A stretch of 8,776 bases of DNA from GCA-2746795 sp046496595 (GCA_046496595.1 JAWOGU010000406.1:1-8776); one strand, 5' to 3'; shown: positions 1-6,454, numbered from the stretch's first letter. The notes: generated from the letters alone by a model not told the origin. Numbers and translations are program-made.

Positions 1-1602
1 CTTGTTGCTATGAATCCGGCTGCGCTCAAAGCCAGCCTGCCGGATTTAGAGCGAGGCGGCGTCATCATCGTCAATACCGACGCTTTCACACTGGCAAACC
101 TCAAAAAAGCAGAGTATGACTCCAATCCACTGGAAGATGATTCGCTGGTCGGCTACGAAGTTCACGAAGTGCCCTTGACCACCCTGACCCGCGAAGCGCT
201 CAAAGACATAGAGGGTCTCACGACCAAAGATAAAGATCGGTGCCAAAACTTTTTTGCGCTGGGCATGACCTTCTGGATTTTTGACCGGGGATTATCGACT
301 TCTAGAACCTGGTTAAACGAGAAATTTGCAAAAAAGCCGCAGTTGGCAGAGGCTAATATTAAAGCGTTGGAGACGGGTTACTACTTTGGCGAAACCACAG
401 AAGTGTTCCGGCGCCGGTTCAATATCCGTCCGGCTACGATCAAGCCGGGTAAGTACCGCAATATCACAGGCAACGAAGCCATTGCTTTGGGTTTGGTGAC
501 GGCTGCCAAGAAAATGGGCAAGCCGCTTTTCTATGGTTCTTATCCCATCACGCCGGCCAGCGATATTTTGCATGCGCTGGCGCCGCTGCGTAACTTTGAC
601 GTGCGCACTTTCCAGGCCGAGGATGAGATCGCTGCCATGGGTTCTGTAATTGGGGCAGCGTTTGGCGGCATTTTGGCTGCTACGGGTACCAGCGGCCCCG
701 GCATTGCGCTTAAAAGCGAAGCCATGGGCTTGGCTATTATGCTGGAACTGCCGATGGTGATTATCAATGTGCAGCGCGGCGGCCCCAGCACGGGTCTGCC
801 GACCAAGGTAGAACAGGCGGACCTGCTTCAGGTACTCTATGGACGCAACGGCGAAAGCCCGATTCCGGTTTTAGCGCCACAAAGCCCGTCAGATGCCTTC
901 CAGACGACGGTTGAAGCCTGCCGCCTGGCTGTGCGCGCTATGACGCCGGTTGTGATTCTCTCGGATGGCTACCTGGCTAACAGTTCTGAGCCGTGGCTGA
1001 TTCCCGACCCTGATGATATTGTTGAAATTCCGGTGGTACATCCGGCCGGCCGGGAGCATGATGAGGCGCCGTTCTTCCCTTATTTACGAAATGAGGAGAC
1101 GTTGGGGCGGCCGTGGGCGTTACCCGGCACAGTTGGTCTGGAACATCGCGTGGGTGGTTTGGCAAAGGCGCCCATCACCGGCAATATTTCCTACGAACCG
1201 AAGCATCATGAACAGATGGTCCTGGAACGCGCAGAGAAAGTGGCGCGTCTGGCCGATGTGATTCCTGAACTGGCAGTAAGCGGACCGGAACAGGGCGAAC
1301 TGTTGGTGGTTTCTTGGGGCGGCACGTTTGGCGCGGTCCACACGGCCGTTGCCAAAGCCCAAAGAAAAGGGTTCGATGTCGCCCACGCTCACCTCCGCTA
1401 TTTGAACCCGTTCCCCAAGAATACGGAAGCTGTTTTGCGCAGCTATAAACGTGTGTTGGTACCCGAGTTAAACAACGGCCAGCTTGCTTTTGTGCTGCGC
1501 GGCACGTATGGGCTGAGTCACATCACTTCCTTCCCGAAATTGCACGGACGGCCGTTTAAGATTGGTGAAGTGTACGACAAACTGGAGGAATTACTGGGTT
1601 AA
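1..1602 (+). CDS. korA: 2-oxoacid:ferredoxin oxidoreductase, fused gamma-alpha subunit, copy 1 (5' partial)
   Basis: Catalytic alpha subunit, with the gamma domain fused at its N-terminus, of a CoA-dependent 2-oxoacid (probably 2-oxoglutarate):ferredoxin oxidoreductase; cytoplasmic. The frame is open from base 1 (LVAMNPAAL...). This matches the middle of the gamma domain and aligns with LVAFNEAS at residue 95 of the second copy, so about 94 residues lie upstream and the ATG at 10 is internal. The C-terminal part of the gamma domain runs to about base 450. The alpha domain follows, with the CoA-contacting YPITP motif (541-555), TSGPG (688-702) and GPSTGLPT (781-804), then RPWALPGT and a C-terminal transketolase-like domain with LVVSWGGTFGAV. 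The architecture resembles mycobacterial and other bacterial KorA. korB follows 66 bases later. Substrate is inferred from the family and from the partner beta subunit. Confidence 0.95.
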   Translation, partial: LVAMNPAALKASLPDLERGGVIIVNTDAFTLANLKKAEYDSNPLEDDSLVGYEVHEVPLTTLTREALKDIEGLTTKDKDRCQNFFALGMTFWIFDRGLSTSRTWLNEKFAKKPQLAEANIKALETGYYFGETTEVFRRRFNIRPATIKPGKYRNITGNEAIALGLVTAAKKMGKPLFYGSYPITPASDILHALAPLRNFDVRTFQAEDEIAAMGSVIGAAFGGILAATGTSGPGIALKSEAMGLAIMLELPMVIINVQRGGPSTGLPTKVEQADLLQVLYGRNGESPIPVLAPQSPSDAFQTTVEACRLAVRAMTPVVILSDGYLANSSEPWLIPDPDDIVEIPVVHPAGREHDEAPFFPYLRNEETLGRPWALPGTVGLEHRVGGLAKAPITGNISYEPKHHEQMVLERAEKVARLADVIPELAVSGPEQGELLVVSWGGTFGAVHTAVAKAQRKGFDVAHAHLRYLNPFPKNTEAVLRSYKRVLVPELNNGQLAFVLRGTYGLSHITSFPKLHGRPFKIGEVYDKLEELLG

Positions 1603-1604
1603 GG

Positions 1605-1649
1605 CAGTGGACAGTAAACAGTGAACAGTACTGTACACTGTACACTGTT
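1605..1649. repeat. Inverted array of heptanucleotide repeats
   Basis: Four left units with period 7 (cagtgga, cagtaaa, cagtgaa and a partial cagta, 1605-1630) are followed directly by the same unit in reverse complement (ctgtaca, ctgtaca, ctgtt, 1631-1649). Bases 1617-1629 can pair with 1637-1649 at 12 of 13 positions around a 7-nt loop. The array fills most of the korA-korB gap and ends 9 bases before the korB Shine-Dalgarno. It resembles the short tandem heptamer repeats described in cyanobacteria and seen in other repeat-rich genomes. There is no T-run after the hairpin, so it is not an obvious terminator. Confidence 0.75.
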
Positions 1650-1658
1650 CCCAACCCT

Positions 1659-1664
1659 GGAGAA
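1659..1664 (+). promoter_or_regulatory. Ribosome binding site of korB copy 1
   Basis: GGAGAA, with the GGAG core ending six bases before ATG 1669. It decides the start against the upstream in-frame GTG at 1621, which would translate the repeat array. Confidence 0.75.
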
Positions 1665-1668
1665 TATC

Positions 1669-2682
1669 ATGACAACAACAATTCCCTTGCAACTAAAAAA
1701 ACAAGACTTTGTATCCGACCAGACGGTGCGCTGGTGCCCTGGCTGCGGCGACTATGCCATTTTGGCGCAAATGCAGAAAGTTTTGCCGGAAATTGGCGTG
1801 GCGAAAGAAGACATCGTTTTCGTTTCTGGCATTGGCTGCTCCAGCCGTTTTCCCTATTACATGAACACCTATGGGATGCACAGCATCCACGGCCGCGCGC
1901 CAACGGTGGCCTCCGGCCTGGCGGTAGCGAACCCGGACCTCAGCATTTGGGTGATCACGGGAGATGGCGATGGGCTGTCGATTGGCGGCAACCATCTCAT
2001 CCATGCCATTCGGCGCAATATCAACGTCAATATTTTGCTCTTCAATAACCGCATTTACGGCCTGACCAAAGGGCAGTATTCACCTACCTCCCGGCAGGGT
2101 ATGCGTACCAAATCTTCCCCGATGGGGTCTATCGAACAGCCAATCAATCCACTGGCGTTGGCGCTGTCTTCAGAAGCGACTTTTGTGGCGCGGGCGATGG
2201 ATGTGGATACCAAGCATTTGGGCGAAGTGTTGAAAGCGGCGGCCGAACACCAGGGCACTTCGTTTATTGAAATTTATCAGAATTGCGTGATCTTCAATCC
2301 CAACGAATGGGCAGGCATTGATGATCGGCGCACCCGTTCTGACCACGTTGTCTATCTGGAACACGGCAAACCGCTGGTCTTTGGCAATAACAACGACAAG
2401 GGCATACGACTCAATGGGTTCATGCCGGAAGTGGTTGAATTAGGCGGCGAATTCACTGAGGCAGACTTGATTGTCCACGATGAAACGTCGCAAGAACTGG
2501 CGTTTATTCTGGCAAATATGGAACATCCGAATTACCCACCGCCTATGGGTGTGATTCGCAGTGTGACCAAGCAAGATTACACCGCTGGCTTGATGGCGCA
2601 GGTGGCAAATGCTCAGGCACAAAAAGGGGTCGGCGATCTGGCGGCGTTGTATTCGGCTGGGGAGACGTGGACGGTTTCGTAG
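1669..2682 (+). CDS. korB: 2-oxoacid:ferredoxin oxidoreductase, beta subunit, copy 1
   Basis: Beta subunit of 337 aa that binds ThDP-Mg and one [4Fe-4S] cluster and hands electrons to ferredoxin. The cluster ligands expected for this family are visible as Cys23 and Cys26 (WCPGCGD), Cys57 (GIGCSSR) and Cys206 (YQNC). The ThDP motif is GDGDG at 98-102, followed about 25 residues later by FNN (125-127). The loop IYGLTKGQYSPT (129-140) has Leu132 where pyruvate-specific enzymes have Asn (YMNT), and Arg60 sits at the position of Lys49 in the Sulfolobus enzyme. This suggests 2-oxoglutarate or broad 2-oxoacid use. Start chosen: ATG 1669, with GGAG at 1659-1662 six bases upstream. An in-frame GTG at 1621 lies inside the heptamer array and has no such site. 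Partner of the preceding korA. Confidence 0.95.
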   Translation: MTTTIPLQLKKQDFVSDQTVRWCPGCGDYAILAQMQKVLPEIGVAKEDIVFVSGIGCSSRFPYYMNTYGMHSIHGRAPTVASGLAVANPDLSIWVITGDGDGLSIGGNHLIHAIRRNINVNILLFNNRIYGLTKGQYSPTSRQGMRTKSSPMGSIEQPINPLALALSSEATFVARAMDVDTKHLGEVLKAAAEHQGTSFIEIYQNCVIFNPNEWAGIDDRRTRSDHVVYLEHGKPLVFGNNNDKGIRLNGFMPEVVELGGEFTEADLIVHDETSQELAFILANMEHPNYPPPMGVIRSVTKQDYTAGLMAQVANAQAQKGVGDLAALYSAGETWTVS

Positions 2683-2710
2683 CCATGAGAATTCAATAGC
2701 TGGCACGGGT

Positions 2711-2743
2711 AGATTGGACCAATCGCAGAGATTGGTCCAATCT
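2711..2743. repeat. Perfect 13-bp inverted repeat
   Basis: agattggaccaat (2711-2723) is the exact reverse complement of 2731-2743, separated by a 7-nt loop (cgcagag). It lies in the 138-base gap between the first korB and the second korA. No T-run follows, so it reads more as a dispersed palindromic repeat or an RNA stem than a terminator. Nothing else in this window shares the sequence. Confidence 0.8.
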
Positions 2744-2775
2744 CGAAGTGACCGGTTTTCAGTAAGCAATAGGTG

Positions 2776-2807
2776 GGGCGGCGCATGGGCGGCGCCCTGT
2801 GTTTTTT
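2776..2807 (+). terminator. GC-rich hairpin followed by T6 (weak terminator or attenuator candidate)
   Basis: Several competing short GC-only stems can form: GGGCG 2776-2780 with CGCCC 2793-2797, GGCGC 2780-2784 with GCGCC 2792-2796, or GGGC 2787-2790 with GCCC 2794-2797. After TGTG comes a run of six T (2802-2807). The T-run ends directly before the Shine-Dalgarno of the next gene (2808-2812). It may partly end the first korAB transcript or affect translation of the second korA. The stems are short and a four-base gap separates stem and T-run, so confidence is low. Confidence 0.3.
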
Positions 2808-2812
2808 GGGAG
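2808..2812 (+). promoter_or_regulatory. Ribosome binding site of korA copy 2
   Basis: GGGAG eight bases before ATG 2821. It supports this start over the upstream in-frame GTG 2773 and ATG 2785, and it abuts the T6 run of the preceding hairpin. Confidence 0.7.
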
Positions 2813-2820
2813 TGTTTATT

Positions 2821-4656
2821 ATGAGTGTTATAGGTGCAGACTTTGCGGAGGTTGGGGTAGAGAAACGGCCGTTTCCTCCCTCATCTCCTCCCATCATCAA
2901 CAACTTCTCTATTGTGGTGGCTACGGCCAACGGCACCGGCAGCCAAACCGCCAATTTTGCCCTGCTGCGCGCCTTTTTCCGCATGGGCATCCCCGTTAAC
3001 GGCAAAAACATCTTTCCCTCCAACATCCAGGGACAGCCCACCTGGTACCATATCCGCCTCAGCCGGGATGGGTATGTGGCCCGCAAAGAAACGTCGGAAA
3101 TCCTGGTGGCTTTCAACGAAGCCAGCGTCTACCAGGACATTCAAGCATTGCCGCCGGGCGGTATGTGCCTGTACAACCAGGACTGGCGCAACCTGCCTGA
3201 ACGGAACGACATTGTGATGTACGGCGTACCCGTGAAGCAGTTTGTGGCGAAAAGCGGGCTGAAAGGCAAACTCAGCGACTACATTGCAAACATGGTCTAC
3301 GTGGGCGCGTTGGCCTATTTGCTGGGCGCGCCGCTGGCGAAAATCGAAGAAGCGTTGGACGTGAACTTCAATCATAAACCCAAACTGGTGGCGTCCAATA
3401 TGACCGTGGTGCAGATGGCCTATGATTGGGCGGTAGACAATCTGCAAAAAACAGACCCCTATCGAATCGAGCCGATGAACGAAACCGAAGGCCAGATTCT
3501 CATCACCGGCAACGAGGCGGCAGCTTTGGGCGCGGTGTTTGGCGGCGTTTCGTTTGCGGCCTGGTATCCCATCACGCCTTCCACCAGTTTGATCGATGCC
3601 CTGAACGGCTATTTGTCCCAACTGCGCCGCAATCCGGAAACGGGCCAAGCCACCTACGCCGTGGTCCAGGCGGAAGATGAACTGGCTGCCATAGGCATGA
3701 TCCTGGGGGCGGGTTGGGCTGGGGCGCGCGCCATGACGGCGACCAGCGGTCCCGGCATCTCGCTGATGGCGGAATTTGCCGGACTGGGCTACTTTACCGA
3801 GACGCCAGCTGTCATTTGGGACGTGCAGCGCGTGGGGCCGAGCACCGGTCTGCCGACGCGCACCAGCCAGGGCGATATTCTCTTTGCCTATTATCTGGGG
3901 CACGGCGATACGCAGAATGTGCTGCTGCTGCCGTCGTCTGTGGGGGAATGTTTTGAGTTTGGCGCGGCGGCGTTTGACCTGGCGGATACGCTGCAAACGC
4001 CGGTATTTGTGATGAGCGACCTGGACCTGGGTATGAACAACTGGATGTCGGCGCCATTCACCTATCCGACGGAACCGATGAAGCGGGGGAAGGTGTTAAC
4101 GGTGGAGGACTTGGTGGAAAACGGCCGTTTCGCCCGCTACAGAGATGTGGATGGAGACGGTATCGCCTACCGCACCCTGCCCGGCAATGAACATCCCCTG
4201 GCGCCCTGGTTTGCCCGCGGCACCGGTCACAATGAAAACGCCGTCTACAGTGAAAAACCGGAAGATTGGGCGCAAAATATGGACCGCCTGCGGCGCAAAT
4301 TCGACACGGCGCGGACTATCGTTCCCGGTCCCATCATCGACGAACAGCAAAACGCCGCATTTGGCATCATCGCCTATGGCACGGCCTGCGACGCCGTCGT
4401 GGAAGCCCGCGACCGGCTGGCGGCTGCAGGCATCCATACCAGCTTCCTGCGCCTGCGCGCCCTGCCCATCAACGATGATGTGCGCGAATTCGTCAGCCGC
4501 CATGAGCGTGTCTACGTGATTGAACTCAACCGGGACGGGCAAATGCATAAGATTTTGCAAACCGAAATGCCAGAGCTGGCCGCCAAACTGGTTTCAGAGG
4601 CGCATTCGGATGGTATGCCGTTGACCGCACGTTGGGTGGTAGAAAACCTGCGTTAA
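2821..4656 (+). CDS. korA: 2-oxoacid:ferredoxin oxidoreductase, fused gamma-alpha subunit, copy 2
   Basis: Full-length 611-aa fused gamma-alpha subunit, paralogous to the first korA. Gamma domain about residues 20-200, beginning FSIVVATANGTGSQTANFALL. Alpha domain from about 225, with YPITP at 249-253 (CoA contact), TSGPG at 308-312 and GPSTGLPT at 339-346. A linker of about 85 residues contains a DVDGDG motif at 442-447, and the C-terminal domain begins near AFGIIAYGTACDAV. Start chosen: ATG 2821, with GGGAG (2808-2812) eight bases upstream. In-frame GTG 2773 and ATG 2785 lie in the GC hairpin and would add a non-homologous leader. Its natural beta partner is the gene at 5346, but a toxin-antitoxin pair lies between them. 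Specificity relative to copy 1 cannot be read from this subunit. Confidence 0.95.
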   Translation: MSVIGADFAEVGVEKRPFPPSSPPIINNFSIVVATANGTGSQTANFALLRAFFRMGIPVNGKNIFPSNIQGQPTWYHIRLSRDGYVARKETSEILVAFNEASVYQDIQALPPGGMCLYNQDWRNLPERNDIVMYGVPVKQFVAKSGLKGKLSDYIANMVYVGALAYLLGAPLAKIEEALDVNFNHKPKLVASNMTVVQMAYDWAVDNLQKTDPYRIEPMNETEGQILITGNEAAALGAVFGGVSFAAWYPITPSTSLIDALNGYLSQLRRNPETGQATYAVVQAEDELAAIGMILGAGWAGARAMTATSGPGISLMAEFAGLGYFTETPAVIWDVQRVGPSTGLPTRTSQGDILFAYYLGHGDTQNVLLLPSSVGECFEFGAAAFDLADTLQTPVFVMSDLDLGMNNWMSAPFTYPTEPMKRGKVLTVEDLVENGRFARYRDVDGDGIAYRTLPGNEHPLAPWFARGTGHNENAVYSEKPEDWAQNMDRLRRKFDTARTIVPGPIIDEQQNAAFGIIAYGTACDAVVEARDRLAAAGIHTSFLRLRALPINDDVREFVSRHERVYVIELNRDGQMHKILQTEMPELAAKLVSEAHSDGMPLTARWVVENLR

Positions 4657-4679
4657 ATAGCAAAACGTTAATAAACCCA

Positions 4680-4707
4680 TTGAAAAAAACTTGCATTGTG
4701 CTAATAT
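4680..4707 (+). promoter_or_regulatory. Sigma-70-type promoter of the toxin-antitoxin module
   Basis: TTGAAA at 4680-4685 and TAATAT at 4702-4707 with a 16-base spacer, in an AT-rich gap of 54 bases after korA copy 2. The -10 box ends three bases before the toxin ATG at 4711, so a transcript from here would be leaderless or nearly so. The antitoxin, a DNA-binding protein, is the likely repressor. No clear long operator palindrome is visible; only a small GCA-TTG-TGC repeat lies at 4693-4701. The same promoter would also feed the second korB. Confidence 0.55.
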
Positions 4708-4710
4708 CCT

Positions 4711-4968
4711 ATGTATGAAATCTTTTTTACGAAACAGGCATATAAAACGCTGCGCAGAATGCCACCCAATTTATCTGACTTGATTCTTAACAAACTCGCA
4801 GCCATAGCCGATGATCCTTATGGTGAGCATAACAATGTTACAAAGCTGCAAAATCGGCCTGGTTACAGGCTTCGGGTGGGTGATTGGCGCATTATTTATG
4901 AGCTGCAAAATGATAAGTTAGTCATTCTTGTGCTTAAAATTGCGCCGCGAGGAGAAGTTTACCGATGA
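4711..4968 (+). CDS. RelE/ParE-superfamily toxin
   Basis: An 85-aa protein with the RelE fold signature: an N-terminal helix pair (TKQAYKTLRRMPPNLSDLILNKLAAIADDP), then Lys45-Leu46, YRLRVGDWRIIYEL (52-65) and the C-terminal RGEVYR (80-85). The basic and aromatic residues Arg53, Arg55, Arg60, Tyr63, Arg80 and Tyr84 are those expected in this superfamily. Members are mostly ribosome-dependent mRNA endonucleases; ParE relatives poison gyrase instead. The RGEVYR tail favours RelE. Length is normal and the frame intact. No Shine-Dalgarno precedes ATG 4711. It overlaps the antitoxin by four bases (ATGA). The toxin-first order is like higBA. Base composition is AT-rich compared with the kor genes, which suggests acquisition. 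Activity is inferred. Confidence 0.9.
   Translation: MYEIFFTKQAYKTLRRMPPNLSDLILNKLAAIADDPYGEHNNVTKLQNRPGYRLRVGDWRIIYELQNDKLVILVLKIAPRGEVYR
4950..4954 (+). promoter_or_regulatory. Strong ribosome binding site of the antitoxin
   Basis: AGGAG lies inside the toxin coding sequence, ten bases before the antitoxin ATG at 4965. The toxin has no comparable site, so translation should favour the antitoxin, as a safe module needs. Confidence 0.7.
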
Positions 4969-5342
4969 ACGTGCAAGTAATAGAAAAAGAGGGAAAACCG
5001 GAGTGGGCTGTTATTCCTTATGAAGTCTATCAAAGTCTCTTAGCAGATGCGGAGATGCTCACGGATATTCAAGACTACGATGCTGCTAAACAAGCTGTAG
5101 AAAGGGGTGAGGAGTTGATACCTGCGGCGGTTGTTAAGGCTATTTTAGATGGAGGCAATTCCATCAAGATATGGCGGGAATACCGTGGCATGACGCAGCA
5201 GATGTTAGCCACTCGGTCTGAAATCAGCGCCGCTTATTTATCACAAATTGAATCTGGCAAGCGCAAAGGAACAGCTTCGGCATTAGCTGCCATTGCTGCC
5301 GCCTTGAATGTGGCGCTAGATGACATCGTGGATCTGGAGTAA
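4965..5342 (+). CDS. HTH (XRE-family) antitoxin with Phd-like N-terminal region
   Basis: A 125-aa antitoxin partner of the RelE-like toxin. Residues 1-50 (VIEKEGKPEWAVIPYEVYQSLL and an acidic helix) resemble the N-terminal region of Phd/RelB-type antitoxins. Residues 67-121 form an XRE/Cro-type helix-turn-helix, with MTQQMLATRSEIS as the first helices and AAYLSQIESGKRKGT (89-103) as recognition helix and conserved turn. It should neutralise the toxin and repress the promoter at 4680-4707; both are inferred from the family. In most antitoxins of this kind the binding arm for the toxin lies outside the HTH. Its ATG overlaps the toxin stop, and its own TAA (5340-5342) directly abuts the first of two ATG codons of the second korB. 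The frame is intact and there is no sign of decay. Confidence 0.9.
   Translation: MNVQVIEKEGKPEWAVIPYEVYQSLLADAEMLTDIQDYDAAKQAVERGEELIPAAVVKAILDGGNSIKIWREYRGMTQQMLATRSEISAAYLSQIESGKRKGTASALAAIAAALNVALDDIVDLE
5336..5339 (+). promoter_or_regulatory. Ribosome binding site of korB copy 2, inside the antitoxin gene
   Basis: GGAG overlaps the last antitoxin codons. It is three bases from ATG 5343 and six from ATG 5346, so the second ATG is favoured. Ribosomes finishing the antitoxin stop directly on the korB start, which suggests translational coupling. Confidence 0.6.
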
Positions 5343-5345
5343 ATG

Positions 5346-6371
5346 ATGGATACGAAATTGGATAAGGTTTTGAACCTGACAAAGAATGATTATAAAGGCC
5401 AACCCTCCACGCTATGTAAAGGATGCGGCCATAATTCCATCGCCAATCAAATTGTGCAGGTGGCGTTTGAATTGGGCATTGAACAGCACAAAATTCTGCG
5501 TCTCAGCGGCATTGGCTGTTCCAGCAAATCACCGGCATATTTTTTGGGCCGTTCTTTCGGGTTTAACTCGCTGCACGGCCGGATGCCATCCATTGCGACC
5601 GGGGCGCTGTTAGCCAATCACGAGCTATCCGGCATTGGCGTCAGCGGCGATGGTGATACGGGCAGCATTGGTCTGGGCCAGTTTAAGCATCTGGTGCGGC
5701 GTAACGTGCGTATGGTCTACATTGTGGAGAACAACGGGGTTTACGGCCTGACCAAAGGGCAGTTTTCAGCCACGGCTGACGAGGGACAGGCGCTTAAATA
5801 CGCCGGGACTAACGAGTTCCCGCCGGTGGATATTTGCCTGGAGGCCATAATTGCCGGGGCCGGTTTTGTGGCGCGTTCGTTTTCCGGCGATGCCAAACAG
5901 GTGCGGGAACTGCTGAAGGCGGCGTTGCATCATCGAGGAACGGCCGTTCTCGACATCATCAGCCCTTGCGTGGCTTTTAATAACGAAGACAGCTCCACCA
6001 AAAGCTACGGCTACGGCCGGGAACACGAAGCGCCTCTCCACGACTTTGGTTGGGTGCCACAGGCCGAAGAAATCGAAATCATCGACTACGAGCCGGGCGA
6101 AATGCGGCTGGTTGAACTCCACGACGGTTCGATCATTCAACTGCGTAAGTTGGAAAAGGATTATGACCCTGGCGACAAAGGCGGCGCTGTGCAGCGCCTG
6201 TATCAGGCTCAGGATAACCATGAACTGGTTACCGGGCTGCTGTACTTCAATCCGGATCGTCCCAATCTGGTGGAACTGAGCAATCTTGTGAAAACGCCGC
6301 TCTCGCTCTTATCTGACGAACAACTCAGGCCCTCTCCAGAGGCGCTGGTTGAGGTGTTGGCGGGATATTAG
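5346..6371 (+). CDS. korB: 2-oxoacid:ferredoxin oxidoreductase, beta subunit, copy 2
   Basis: A 341-aa ThDP and [4Fe-4S] beta subunit, partner of korA copy 2. Cluster ligands: Cys24 and Cys27 (LCKGCGH), Cys58 (GIGCSSK) and Cys208 (ISPC). ThDP motif GDGDT at 101-105, with ENN at 128-130. Lys61 lies three residues after Cys58 and Leu135 (VYGLTKGQFSAT) lies 77 after it, the same spacing as Lys49 and Leu123 after Cys46 in the Sulfolobus enzyme. Those two residues are reported to set 2-oxoacid preference, so 2-oxoglutarate or broad specificity is more likely than pyruvate. ATG 5343, directly after the antitoxin TAA, is the alternative start. The gene is reached only through the toxin-antitoxin module, either by readthrough from korA or from the module's promoter. 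A strong terminator follows. Confidence 0.95.
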   Translation: MDTKLDKVLNLTKNDYKGQPSTLCKGCGHNSIANQIVQVAFELGIEQHKILRLSGIGCSSKSPAYFLGRSFGFNSLHGRMPSIATGALLANHELSGIGVSGDGDTGSIGLGQFKHLVRRNVRMVYIVENNGVYGLTKGQFSATADEGQALKYAGTNEFPPVDICLEAIIAGAGFVARSFSGDAKQVRELLKAALHHRGTAVLDIISPCVAFNNEDSSTKSYGYGREHEAPLHDFGWVPQAEEIEIIDYEPGEMRLVELHDGSIIQLRKLEKDYDPGDKGGAVQRLYQAQDNHELVTGLLYFNPDRPNLVELSNLVKTPLSLLSDEQLRPSPEALVEVLAGY

Positions 6372-6400
6372 GGAAACATTGCAGGTATTATAATCACCCT

Positions 6401-6451
6401 AAAAAACGTGAAGGGCGCAAAGATATGAAAAAAATCTTTGCGCCCTTTTTT
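6401..6451. terminator. Strong bidirectional intrinsic terminator
   Basis: A perfect 14-bp stem (6411-6424 with 6434-6447) around a 9-nt loop, followed on the plus strand by T at 6446-6451. On the minus strand the A-run 6401-6406 supplies the T-run. It sits between convergent genes and should end both the second korB transcript and the 5'-nucleotidase transcript. Confidence 0.9.
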
Positions 6452-6454
6452 ATT

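Noticed and set aside
1605..1649. Possible CRISPR array
   Set aside because: Units are 7 nt without spacers and switch orientation; no cas genes are present.
1621..1668. GTG start giving a longer KorB copy 1
   Set aside because: The extra 16 codons are the heptamer repeat array; ATG 1669 has the good Shine-Dalgarno and the family-like N-terminus.
2773..2820. GTG or ATG start giving a longer KorA copy 2
   Set aside because: The extra codons translate the GC hairpin and T-run; ATG 2821 has GGGAG eight bases upstream.
2881..3996. Open frame of 371 codons antisense to korA copy 2
   Set aside because: It lies wholly opposite a clearly conserved gene, is rich in Arg, His and Gln as GC-rich shadow frames are, and shows no family motif.
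5343..6371. korB copy 2 as a pyruvate-specific beta subunit
   Set aside because: The loop is YGLTKGQ, and Lys61 and Leu135 match the 2-oxoglutarate/broad type rather than the YMNT pyruvate type.
6389..6394. TATAAT as a promoter for a small RNA before the terminator
   Set aside because: No usable -35 box at the right distance, and the product would be only the terminator hairpin.
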